Below, in pieces: positions 53,914 through 61,257 of a DNA stretch of 64,000 nt (within the stretch, counting starts at the first letter, position 1; each line of letters begins with the position of its first letter). The stretch is from Chryseobacterium vaccae. GTDB lineage: Bacteria > Bacteroidota > Bacteroidia > Flavobacteriales > Weeksellaceae. Both the position numbers and the translations under genes were made by a program. The notes under the pieces are model-generated. The model saw only the letters and a program-made list of their open reading frames with translations. It was not told the DNA's origin and did no database searches. The DNA is taken from NCBI RefSeq assembly GCF_009602705.1, contig NZ_VSWH01000001.1, positions 248,001 through 312,000 on the forward strand. Reading direction: 5' to 3'.

Positions 53914-54600
53914 ATGAGCAGGCCACAGTTTTTCCTTTTAGCAGGCCCCAACGGGGCAGGAAAGTCAACTTATAGCGGCGATTTTATTCCTGAAAATGTA
54001 TTTTATTTCAACGGTGATGAGATCTATGCGGAACTTTTGCGTAGATATCCAAATTATGACCCTGAGAAACTTAAAGGAGGTGTGCCATCAAGACTGGAAA
54101 AAGAAATTGAGACTGCTTTATCTTTAAAAAAGGACTTTGCATTTGAAAGTAATTTTTCGACCGATATGGCAGCCCAGATAACTAAGATCTTTATAGATGC
54201 AGGTTATCAAACTAATCTTATCTATTTTGGCCTTGACAATATTAATTTGGCGACTTCAAGGGTTACAGACCGTGTCGCACTAGGCAAACATGATGTAAGC
54301 CCTAACGATATAAAATTTAATTACGATGAAGGCGTTAAAAGGGTCAATGAAAATTTTGAACTCTTTAATATAATTAGGTTTGTAGATACTACGAGTTTGG
54401 GTGTGCCTATATCAATCGCTTATTATCTTAAAGATAATACAAGTTGTCAAATAATCAATAAGGACATACAGTGGTTTAATACACATTTTAGTGATAGTCT
54501 AAAAAAATACGTTAAGAATAGAGCCGAAAAACTAGCTCAAATCAAAAAGTCACAAATCCAAATTAATCCGCCCAAAAAAGGAAAAGGTTTTCGAAGATAA
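53914..54600 (+). CDS. zeta toxin-family P-loop protein
   Basis: 228 residues. P-loop GPNGAGKST at 11-19, NGDEI with D35, and FAFESNFST at about 76-84, the arrangement of zeta toxins, which phosphorylate UDP-sugar cell-wall precursors. The C-terminus is Lys-rich (NPPKKGKGFRR). The likely role is maintenance of the element in the host. The family also includes non-toxic ATPases, so the toxic activity is inferred. Confidence 0.85.
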   Translation: MSRPQFFLLAGPNGAGKSTYSGDFIPENVFYFNGDEIYAELLRRYPNYDPEKLKGGVPSRLEKEIETALSLKKDFAFESNFSTDMAAQITKIFIDAGYQTNLIYFGLDNINLATSRVTDRVALGKHDVSPNDIKFNYDEGVKRVNENFELFNIIRFVDTTSLGVPISIAYYLKDNTSCQIINKDIQWFNTHFSDSLKKYVKNRAEKLAQIKKSQIQINPPKKGKGFRR

Positions 54601-54809
54601 ATAGCCGATTGACATCAATAAGATCATTATTTCTAGAATATAAAAAATAGGGCTAATAATGCTTTGAAACTTAACCTACACAAGTGTATTAATCTCCAAT
54701 AGTTATACTCCAATTAGGAAAACATCGGAAAAAAAGAGCCACTGAAAGCCACAGACCAGCAGCATATCACTTAAAACAAGATTTTTGAAGTGAATCAAAA
54801 ATCTTAGAT

Positions 54810-55088
54810 ATGGAGACATTGACAAAAAATGACCTCGAGGTCTTAAAAAAACAGCTGATATCAGAACTTGAAAAGTTGATCGATTTGAAACTTACAGGTG
54901 AAGCTGAAAAGGAAAGGGAAGAGTTTGGATGGATGAGGAGCAAAACAATCCGGAAAAAACTGAATATCTCTGCTGCTACACTGCAAAACCTGAGGATTAC
55001 CGGAAAAATTAGATTTAAGAAATTATTAGGGTCATATTATTATAATAAAGAAGACCTTCAAAAACTGTTCAGCGATGAAAACGAATGA
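54810..55088 (+). CDS. Xis-like/MerR-type DNA-binding protein
   Basis: 92 residues. A coiled N-terminus (LEVLKKQLISELEKLIDLKL), then a helix-turn-helix with the short wing typical of HTH_17/excisionase proteins (RSKTIRKKLNISAATLQNLRITGKIRFKKLLGSYYYNKEDLQKLF). It lies near the recombinase gene, as excision factors do. It overlaps the next gene by 14 bp. Confidence 0.75.
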   Translation: METLTKNDLEVLKKQLISELEKLIDLKLTGEAEKEREEFGWMRSKTIRKKLNISAATLQNLRITGKIRFKKLLGSYYYNKEDLQKLFSDENE

Positions 55089-55377
55089 TCCCCAGAGATG
55101 GTTCGATTTCCTCGATTTTATCGTAGGAGACCCACAGCTCTGTCCAACGCATATTTCATTGTTGGTCGCCATCGCCAGACTTGCCTGCAAGCAGAATGAG
55201 AAATGGACAATAAGGGTAAGCCGCAGCAGATTGATGGCACTTTCCCACATCAGGACATTGACCTGTTACCATAAATATTTAAAGCAGTTACAGGAACTGG
55301 GGTATATCAAATATACACCTTCTTACCATCCGGATTACCGTAGCACTGTAGAAATTCTACGAAGGCAACAGGAATGA
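55075..55377 (+). CDS. hypothetical small protein, winged-helix-like
   Basis: 100 residues, translationally coupled to the Xis-like gene (14-bp overlap). The pattern LLVAIARLACKQNEKWTIRVSRSRLMALSHIRTLTCYHKYLKQLQELGYIKYTP suggests a winged-helix DNA-binding domain as in replication-initiation-associated proteins of Bacteroidota mobile elements. No catalytic residues are seen. Role not known. Confidence 0.65.
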   Translation: MKTNDPQRWFDFLDFIVGDPQLCPTHISLLVAIARLACKQNEKWTIRVSRSRLMALSHIRTLTCYHKYLKQLQELGYIKYTPSYHPDYRSTVEILRRQQE

Positions 55378-55389
55378 CCCTGAAATCAT

Positions 55390-55421
55390 AAGCCTCAACA
55401 GGGTAAATGCCGTTGAGGCTT
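55390..55421. terminator. bidirectional terminator
   Basis: AAGCCTCAAC / GTTGAGGCTT with a 12-nt loop between convergent genes; TATTTTATT follows on the plus strand. Confidence 0.75.
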
Positions 55422-55430
55422 ATTTTATTA

Positions 55431-56810
55431 TTAAATCATTGCTTTTGCTCTTTCCAGCATATCTTCAAAGGCCAGAAGCCTGTTATTATGTGTCGGGTCA
55501 GTCTTAGCATTACTGATATTCTTTAAAAGATCAAACTCTTTTTCAAGCTTTTCAAGGAATCTAAGCAGATCCATATTAAAATCTCCGCTGTTAGCTCCCA
55601 GTTTCGTTTCAAGCTCCTTCATTTCCCGTGCGATGGACTGTTGCTCTGTAATTGCATAATCCTCTGTCTGTGATACGGAATGATGCCCAAGCATTTCTTT
55701 TACGATATTGATCGGCACACCATTGTTGAGGGTAATGGTACTAGCGAACGTGCGTCTTGCCTTATGGGTATTGAGTGCTGTATGTATCTCGCAGAGATCA
55801 GCAATCTCTTTCAGGTACTCATTCATTTTCTGATTGGAACGGACGGGAAGAACCGTTCCTCTTTTTATACATAAAGGATGATCCTTGTACTTGGTCATAA
55901 TTTCGAGTGCTTTGGGCAATAGGGGAATATCGGTGTCTGATTTTGACTTCTGTCTGTTTGACATGATCCACAACCAACCGTCATCAGTTTCCTTGATGTC
56001 GCTCCATTTCAGCTGGTAGGCATCAATATAACACAGCCCTGTGTAGCACTGAAAGACAAAAACATCACGGATCACACTAAGGCGTTCGGAAGTAAAAACC
56101 TTATCTTCAATTCTTTTAAGTTCAGCTTTTGTCAGGGGTTTCTTTTTTATCTTGGTTTTCTTGCTGACAAAAAGCTTGAAAGGATCTTTGGGAATGATTT
56201 CTTTGGCCACTGCCCTTAAAACAATCTTTTTGAAATTGCTGATATACTTCAGGGAAGTATTATTCGAGCATTTTCGCACGGTTTTAAGATACATATCATA
56301 ATCCTTTACGAACTCATAGTTCAGGGCACTGAATTCAAGATCATTCCTACCATATTTATATTGGATGAATTCCTGTACATGTGAACGAGCGGTAACATAG
56401 CGCTCATGGGTACCTTTGGAATATTCTTTTGTAGGGATCAGTGCCTCTATTTCATCGTTATGTTCCTGAAATTCCTCAAGTACCTTATTACGGTGTTTGT
56501 ATTTACCGTTTACAAAATTGATAAGGTCCACAGCAGAAATAGGAATGCCATTATTTAATAATTCTGTCTTGTGGTTATTGATCTTTGTGGTCAGTGATTC
56601 CAGAAAGAAATTCAGGGACTTGGCATCCTCTTTTGTTCCCGTTGCTTTTCCTTCCTTCTGATCCCATCTGTTTACCTCCCATTTTCTTTTTGTGGAAGTT
56701 TCTTTGGGAATGCCATCTACTGTGATCCGCAGATAAACATGGCGGATCGACTTGTCCTTTACATTTGAGCTCTTTAAGAAAAAGGTGAGCCCATAACTTT
56801 GCTCTAACAT
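55431..56810 (-). CDS. tyrosine recombinase (integrase) of the element
   Basis: 459 residues. An N-terminal arm-binding and SAM-like core-binding region (about 1-215) is followed by the catalytic domain (about 225-390). Catalytic residues: C260 at the usual first-arginine position (CYTGLCYID), K288/K290, H349 and R352 (HKARRTF), H376 (GHHS) and nucleophile Y385 (EDYA). Replacement of the first Arg is known for IntDOT-type Bacteroidota enzymes. It lies next to the tRNA-Ser gene and its start faces the right attachment site, so it is the element's integrase. Confidence 0.92.
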   Translation of the reverse strand: MLEQSYGLTFFLKSSNVKDKSIRHVYLRITVDGIPKETSTKRKWEVNRWDQKEGKATGTKEDAKSLNFFLESLTTKINNHKTELLNNGIPISAVDLINFVNGKYKHRNKVLEEFQEHNDEIEALIPTKEYSKGTHERYVTARSHVQEFIQYKYGRNDLEFSALNYEFVKDYDMYLKTVRKCSNNTSLKYISNFKKIVLRAVAKEIIPKDPFKLFVSKKTKIKKKPLTKAELKRIEDKVFTSERLSVIRDVFVFQCYTGLCYIDAYQLKWSDIKETDDGWLWIMSNRQKSKSDTDIPLLPKALEIMTKYKDHPLCIKRGTVLPVRSNQKMNEYLKEIADLCEIHTALNTHKARRTFASTITLNNGVPINIVKEMLGHHSVSQTEDYAITEQQSIAREMKELETKLGANSGDFNMDLLRFLEKLEKEFDLLKNISNAKTDPTHNNRLLAFEDMLERAKAMI

Positions 56811-56938
56811 AATTCAACATTTTAAGGGTTATAAATGTCAAACTAAAAGTGCTTAAAATCAAGATGTTTAGATTTGCTACGCGTTTACTTTCAATCAATT
56901 ACGTGTAATTCTGTGGCAATTTTTAGGATTTTTGAATA

Positions 56939-56960
56939 TTGCCACGAATCTGCCACAAAC
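56939..56960. repeat. arm-type recombinase repeat, right
   Basis: TTGCCACGAATCTGCCACAA followed by AC: two TGCCAC half-sites 11 bp apart, matching 23426-23445 in the same orientation. Confidence 0.55.
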
Positions 56961-57004
56961 TTTTGGATTATTTTTGAAAATTATAGCGACTGCCATCAAC
57001 AAAA

Positions 57005-57036
57005 AAATCCTGCAAATCATTGATTTTGCAGGATTT
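57005..57036 (-). terminator. terminator of tRNA-Ser copy 2
   Basis: AAATCCTGCAAATCA pairs with TGATTTTGCAGGATTT (one bulged T), then TTTTTTT on the minus strand. Nearly the same as the orphaned hairpin at 23277-23307. Confidence 0.8.
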
Positions 57037-57098
57037 AAAAATTTTTGATGCTTTTTGAAAACTTTAAAAGATGAGTTTTAAAGTGCTCATTTAGCAGG

Positions 57099-57123
57099 TT
57101 GCGGAGAGTGAGGGATTCGAACC
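57099..57123 (-). repeat. attR: tRNA-Ser 3' end
   Basis: Same 25 bp as attL at 23350-23374; here it continues into the complete tRNA gene. Confidence 0.8.
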
Positions 57124-57186
57124 CCCGGACCTGTTACAGTCAACAGTTTTCAAGACTGCCGCAATCGACCACTCTGCCAACTCTCC
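57102..57186 (-). tRNA. tRNA-Ser (anticodon UGA), copy 2, CCA not encoded
   Basis: Identical in body to the copy at 18.7 kb: GGAGAGT acceptor, anticodon loop CTTGAAA, long variable arm and T-loop TTCGAAT. The 3' flank is GCAA instead of GCCA, so CCA must be added. The element sits directly beyond its 3' end. Confidence 0.95.
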
Positions 57187-57220
57187 CTGAACTTCGGCTG
57201 TACCGTCGTTTTCAGTGGTG

Positions 57221-57252
57221 CAAATATAGAAAGATTTTTATTAATGGGCAAA
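57221..57252 (-). promoter_or_regulatory. promoter of tRNA-Ser copy 2
   Basis: Minus strand TTTG (57252-57249), 20 bp, TATATTTG (57228-57221). The -7 element and leader are shared with copy 1. Confidence 0.7.
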
Positions 57253-57363
57253 TTTTTTTTATGTCTTACAAAAAAAGTTGAAAATAGCTTAAGGCAGAGT
57301 AATCCGTAACTGTGAATTTCAATAGAAAATCTGAAATTATAAGGGAAAATTCTACAGAATATC

Positions 57364-58392
57364 TTACATTAAAATATCATTGATAGGTTGAATAGGCTGG
57401 GGTACATGTGTTTTGCCCAGTATCTGCAGTAAATCAATTTCTATGGTACGGCAGATAGAAAGCATAGGGATATCGGTACCTAAGCCTTCAAAAGGATTTT
57501 CGGAATAATCTCCTATCAGTTCCATCAAAACATAGATCCAGCCAACTATAGCGCCAAATGGGATCATCAGCCATACTCCGGCTTCACCCAGTTTTGCAAA
57601 TTCCGCTACAATGCCTAAAGGTAACAGGAAAATAAAAATACAGTTGAATATGAAGCTTAAATTGGCATATTGGCGGGGGATAGGGAACTTTTTAATACGT
57701 TCAGCTCTTCCCTGATGGTCATAAAAATCAGAAAGCACTTTTTGCATATCCAGCTGTTTTCTCATGTGTAGAACTTGTTTTTCTTCAAGCTCTGCAAGAT
57801 CCAGAGACTGCAGGTTGATGAGCTGGGTTGCTTTATTGGCAGCGCCGGCTAATCTAGACTCATCGAAAAAATAATTGGTTTTCTGTTGTTCATTTAAAAA
57901 ATCTTTAAATAGTCCTATACCTTCAGATTCCTGCCGTTTCTGGGCTATTTTTCCAAAATGCCACCGCAAGCTCACATGTTCCCATTGCGTTGGAACCAGA
58001 AGTTGGTCCCTGAAAGTATAGAGCCAGGCGATATGCCGGTAGATCAGACGCTCTTTGATCTGTTCAAGTTCCTGTACCGTAAACTGTGTATCAGGGCTGT
58101 TTTTTACAAAAGAATTGACCATTACTGCCCAACTTCGGCTACTGTTTACAATAGCACCCCATATTTTCCGGGCTTCCCAGACGCGGTCGTAAGACTGGTT
58201 ATTTTTAAAACCGATGTAAAAAGCCAAAGCAGTACCTACCAGTGAAACCGGCAGCCAGGGAATGGAAATCCAGTGCCAGCCCGCCACTTTATAGAGTACG
58301 GACACCAGAGTCATATAAGTGGTCAGCCACCAGATATGATGGCCTGCAAAACGCACAACACCTTTCAGACCAATCGTTTTTCTGACAATCAT
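57364..58392 (-). CDS. bestrophin-family membrane channel
   Basis: 342 residues with transmembrane helices at about 20-38, 42-60, 245-263 and 268-288. It has the signature stretch ALAFYIGFKNNQSYDRVWEARKIWGAIVNSSR and the late VYVLMELIGDYSENPFEGLGTDIPM segment (here IYVLMELIGD), the EGxENPFGxDxNDLP-like end of bestrophin proteins. Prokaryotic bestrophins form pentameric ion channels. Location is the inner membrane. It stands alone. Confidence 0.9.
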   Translation of the reverse strand: MIVRKTIGLKGVVRFAGHHIWWLTTYMTLVSVLYKVAGWHWISIPWLPVSLVGTALAFYIGFKNNQSYDRVWEARKIWGAIVNSSRSWAVMVNSFVKNSPDTQFTVQELEQIKERLIYRHIAWLYTFRDQLLVPTQWEHVSLRWHFGKIAQKRQESEGIGLFKDFLNEQQKTNYFFDESRLAGAANKATQLINLQSLDLAELEEKQVLHMRKQLDMQKVLSDFYDHQGRAERIKKFPIPRQYANLSFIFNCIFIFLLPLGIVAEFAKLGEAGVWLMIPFGAIVGWIYVLMELIGDYSENPFEGLGTDIPMLSICRTIEIDLLQILGKTHVPQPIQPINDILM

Positions 58393-58695
58393 TTTTTATT
58401 ATTTATGTTTTTTAAAGATCATGAATTGAAAATAATACATCAGTTCCTTTGCATAATCTTATACGATGATACAAATTTTAGTATAATAAAACAAGAATTT
58501 ACTTTAAGGTTTTAACAGAACTAAGTAAGAGAATATCATTTTTATAGCCATCGTCTCCCAATAGGATTTATCTTTTGTAAAATAAAATAGTGTATCTTTG
58601 AAATTGTTGAAAACGACCTGACATGGATATCAAATATGTGGCTGTGAAAAAGTATTTTACTTCATAGCTTCCCAGAAAGTTTGATGTTTTTTATA
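58393..58695. other. AT-rich intergenic region
   Basis: Upstream of the bestrophin gene. No gene is seen; the palindromic repeat copy C begins at its right side. Confidence 0.4.
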
Positions 58696-58917
58696 AATAA
58701 CCTCAGTTCGGAATAAGAATACCTGATAGATGCAGGTTTGAAGCTGGATGATGGAAGAGGGAAGTTCTGAAGATCATCAATAATAGATTGCCATCTTTTT
58801 TAGCTAATTTGATTTTACAGAGGTTTTCAGTATCTATAACTAAAAGTAACTTCCAGCCTCCTCCTTCCATCTTCCAGCCTTTTACATTTAAACTCCTTAA
58901 CCCCAACTCACGTTATT
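58696..58917. repeat. palindromic MITE-like repeat, copy C
   Basis: 222 bp. Terminal inverted repeats AATAACCTCAGTTCGG and CCAACTCACGTTATT. Inside, GATGGAAGAGGGAAGTTC pairs roughly with AACTTCCAGCCTCCTCCTTCC. It matches copy B closely from TAGCTAATTTGATTTTACAG onward. Confidence 0.8.
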
Positions 58918-58964
58918 TTAATATCTTTATCCATCCAATCTTTAAATATTAAATACTACATCTT

Positions 58965-59507
58965 ATGCAGCTAAAACCACTTACTTTAGTTTTAACCGTA
59001 CTTTTTCAATTGTTAAGCTTCACAGCATTTTCACAGAAAACTGCAAATTTAAATTCTTTACTGAACAAAAGCTCAGAGTTTATTTTTCCACAGACACCGG
59101 AAAAAGTATCAGCCGCTTTAAAGGTGAAAACTGAATTTTATGAAGATGCCAATGATGAAAAATATGCCAAGTGGCTTACCAAATCAGGGTTGGAGCTATA
59201 TTGCAGTCTTGGAAAGAATAACGCAATCAACGAAATGTTTTTTGATATTCCGGAGGATCAATTTTTAATTGTTGATGGACTTCCTTTTGGCCTTGCAATG
59301 AACAAAACAACTTTGCAGGAGGCTAAAACCAAATTCGGGAAGCACGGAGTTAAAATCCAAAAACTTGGTGATGGCAGTTCATTTCCGGGAGGTTCACAAC
59401 TGATTTTTAAAAAAGGAACACACTATGCAACTTTACTTTTTGATGGTAAGGATCTTTTAAAATCTTTGGGAATTACCAAAGAACTTATTGACCCGGCAGC
59501 CAACTAA
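58965..59507 (+). CDS. hypothetical secreted protein
   Basis: 180 residues with a signal peptide ending near SFTAFSQ. The body is a mixed alpha/beta domain of about 155 residues with LPFGLAMNKTTLQEAKTKFGKHGVKIQKLGDGSSFPGGSQLIFKKGTHYATLLFDG, which recalls periplasmic SmpA/OmlA-like or ligand-binding proteins, but no family is claimed. A terminator follows. Confidence 0.75.
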   Translation: MQLKPLTLVLTVLFQLLSFTAFSQKTANLNSLLNKSSEFIFPQTPEKVSAALKVKTEFYEDANDEKYAKWLTKSGLELYCSLGKNNAINEMFFDIPEDQFLIVDGLPFGLAMNKTTLQEAKTKFGKHGVKIQKLGDGSSFPGGSQLIFKKGTHYATLLFDGKDLLKSLGITKELIDPAAN

Positions 59508-59528
59508 CCGAATACTTGTAAAATAAAC

Positions 59529-59566
59529 TAAACCCTCTGAATATAGAATTTGGAGGGTTTAATTTT
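59529..59566 (+). terminator. terminator after the secreted protein gene
   Basis: TAAACCCTC / GAGGGTTTA with a 15-nt loop, then ATTTTTT. Confidence 0.75.
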
Positions 59567-59651
59567 TTGGAGACCCTTGAATAGAAGACATCTTCAACTT
59601 TTAATAAACAATGGGTGATCTTTTTTATAAATCATAGCAGAGAATTTCATA

Positions 59652-59681
59652 TTGCAATAGGGCAGACAATCCCTAAATTTG
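59652..59681 (+). promoter_or_regulatory. promoter of the TauE-moaD-moaE-fdhD group
   Basis: TTG (59652-59654), 19 bp, TAAATTTG (59674-59681): a full match to the Bacteroidota promoter, 36 bp before the ATG at 59718. Confidence 0.7.
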
Positions 59682-59717
59682 TTATTATTGTATTAAATTA
59701 ATTCTCAATACAACAGC

Positions 59718-60467
59718 ATGGGGCACTGGGAAATCTTTTTCTTCTTTTTAATAATCGCTTTTGTGTATTCATCAATAGGATTTGGCGGAGGTTCCAGCTA
59801 CTTGGCTGTTCTGGCTATGTATAACCTTCCGTACCAGGAAATACGGTTAACAGCATTAATCTGCAATGTCATTGTTGTCATTGGAGGAGTTTATATTTAT
59901 TGGAAAAATAAACAGGTTAATTGGAAAAAGGTGATTCCCATAACCCTGGTAAGTGTTCCCATGGCCTACCTGGGAGCTGTATTAAAAATAAAACAGGAAA
60001 CCTTCTTTTTAATTTTAGGAATTACACTAATCGTGGCGGCCCTATTATTATGGGTGAAAACAGAAACGAAGAATGAAGAAAACACTGTAGAGGATTCTAA
60101 AATATCAGTTGTCAGAAACAGTTTTTTGGGAGGAGGCATCGGATTTTTATCAGGATTGGTGGGAATTGGCGGTGGAATCTTTCTTTCACCGTTACTTAAT
60201 CTGATGAAATGGGATACCCCGCGAAAGATTGCCGCAACATCCAGTGTTTTTATTTTAGTGAATTCCATATCCGGAATTTTCGGGCAGATATCACAAGTAT
60301 CGATAGATATAGATTTTTTCAGAATCCTGAGTTTATGTCTGGCTGTTTTCATCGGCGGACAGATAGGGTCAAGAATGTCTCTGAAATGGGATGCGCTGGT
60401 CATCAAAAGAATGACCGCAGTATTGGTTTTAGTAGCAGGAGTAAACGTTTTAATAAAGTATTGGTAA
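59718..60467 (+). CDS. TauE/SafE-family anion permease
   Basis: 249 residues with about eight transmembrane helices and the family's paired motifs SSIGFGGGSSYLAVLAMYNLPYQEIRLTALICN and LSGLVGIGGGIFLSPLLNL. TauE/SafE proteins move sulfur-containing or related anions across the inner membrane. It is followed at 0 bp by moaD, so substrate supply linked to molybdenum-cofactor or sulfur metabolism is a fair guess. Confidence 0.88.
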   Translation: MGHWEIFFFFLIIAFVYSSIGFGGGSSYLAVLAMYNLPYQEIRLTALICNVIVVIGGVYIYWKNKQVNWKKVIPITLVSVPMAYLGAVLKIKQETFFLILGITLIVAALLLWVKTETKNEENTVEDSKISVVRNSFLGGGIGFLSGLVGIGGGIFLSPLLNLMKWDTPRKIAATSSVFILVNSISGIFGQISQVSIDIDFFRILSLCLAVFIGGQIGSRMSLKWDALVIKRMTAVLVLVAGVNVLIKYW

Positions 60468-60710
60468 ATGAAACTTAAAATATTGGCATTTGGTATAACG
60501 AAAGATATTTTCGGAGCGTCAGAAAAAATAGTGGAGGTAAATGATGATCTTAATGTAAAGCAGCTGAAAAACTTTCTGGAAGGAGAATTTCCGGAACTGA
60601 AAAAGCTGAAATCATACTTTATAGGAGTAGATGAAGAATATGCCGAAGATGAACAGATATTAAGCAGTATCAACGAAATAGCAATCATCCCTCCGGTAAG
60701 CGGCGGTTAA
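60468..60710 (+). CDS. moaD: MoaD, molybdopterin synthase small subunit
   Basis: 80 residues, ubiquitin-like fold, ending in PPVSGG, the C-terminal Gly-Gly that carries the thiocarboxylate sulfur. Starts directly after the TauE stop codon, so translationally coupled. Works with MoaE to put the dithiolene sulfurs on precursor Z. Confidence 0.93.
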   Translation: MKLKILAFGITKDIFGASEKIVEVNDDLNVKQLKNFLEGEFPELKKLKSYFIGVDEEYAEDEQILSSINEIAIIPPVSGG

Positions 60711-60793
60711 CTCAACTGATTATGAGGCTTCCAATAAAAAGACTCCGCAAAACATAAAAATATCTATACCCGGTACAAAAAATCAGGATTGCA

Positions 60794-61210
60794 ATGATTG
60801 ATATAAAAATAACAGAAAACCAGCTGGATATCTCTAAATGCCTTGCCATAGCTCAGGATCTTACAAGCGGAGGCATCGCTACATTTATAGGAACAGTCCG
60901 CAATATCACAAAAAACAAACCCGTTATCCGCCTGGAATATGAGTGCTATCAACCCATGGCAATAAAAGAGATGCGGAAAATAGCAGAGAATGCGGTTTCT
61001 TTATTTTCTGTACAGAATATTGTCATTCATCATCGCATCGGAATCCTGTTTCCCGGTGATGCCGCGGTAATAATTGTGGTCAACGATGGGCACAGGGATG
61101 CTGTTTTCGATGCCTGCCGGTATGTTATCGATACCATAAAACAAACAGTTCCTATATGGAAAAAAGAAGTGTTTGAAGATGGGGAAGAATGGGTTTCTGC
61201 CCATCCGTAA
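60794..61210 (+). CDS. moaE: MoaE, molybdopterin synthase large subunit
   Basis: 138 residues with the family pattern GGIATFIGTVRN, LEYECYQPMAIKEM, HRIGILFPGDAAVIIVVNDGHRDAVFDACRYVIDTIKQTVPIWKKEVFEDGEEWV. Conserved Lys residues near the end (PIWKKE) form the active site. It is 83 bp downstream of moaD. Confidence 0.94.
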   Translation: MIDIKITENQLDISKCLAIAQDLTSGGIATFIGTVRNITKNKPVIRLEYECYQPMAIKEMRKIAENAVSLFSVQNIVIHHRIGILFPGDAAVIIVVNDGHRDAVFDACRYVIDTIKQTVPIWKKEVFEDGEEWVSAHP

Positions 61211-61257
61211 TTGGAAGAACTAAATTTCGTATATTTACTATACCAGTTCGTGAAGTT

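Larger units (their letters stand above)
56811..57098. other. right-end attachment region
   Basis: Contains arm-like repeats and the tRNA terminator. GTGGCA at 56913-56918 is inverted to TTGCCAC at 56939, giving a possible hairpin. Confidence 0.5.
23350..57123. mobile_element. 33.8-kb mobilizable integrative element in tRNA-Ser
   Basis: Edges: a 25-bp direct repeat of the tRNA-Ser 3' end at 23350-23374 and 57099-57123. Just inside both edges lie arm-like repeats with TGCCAC half-sites (23426-23445 and 56939-56960). A tyrosine recombinase gene lies next to the right edge, with an Xis-like gene beyond it. The backbone also has a MobV relaxase, a primase-like protein and a zeta-toxin module. 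No type IV secretion or coupling genes are seen, so transfer would need a helper element. Cargo: the giant surface protein, the Rhs-metzincin operon, regulators and two insertion sequences. The left edge could alternatively belong to a smaller, older insertion; this is the simplest reading. Confidence 0.7.

Noticed and set aside
60968-61204. Minus-strand frames over the moaE and fdhD genes
   Set aside because: Shadows of well-recognised genes on the plus strand.
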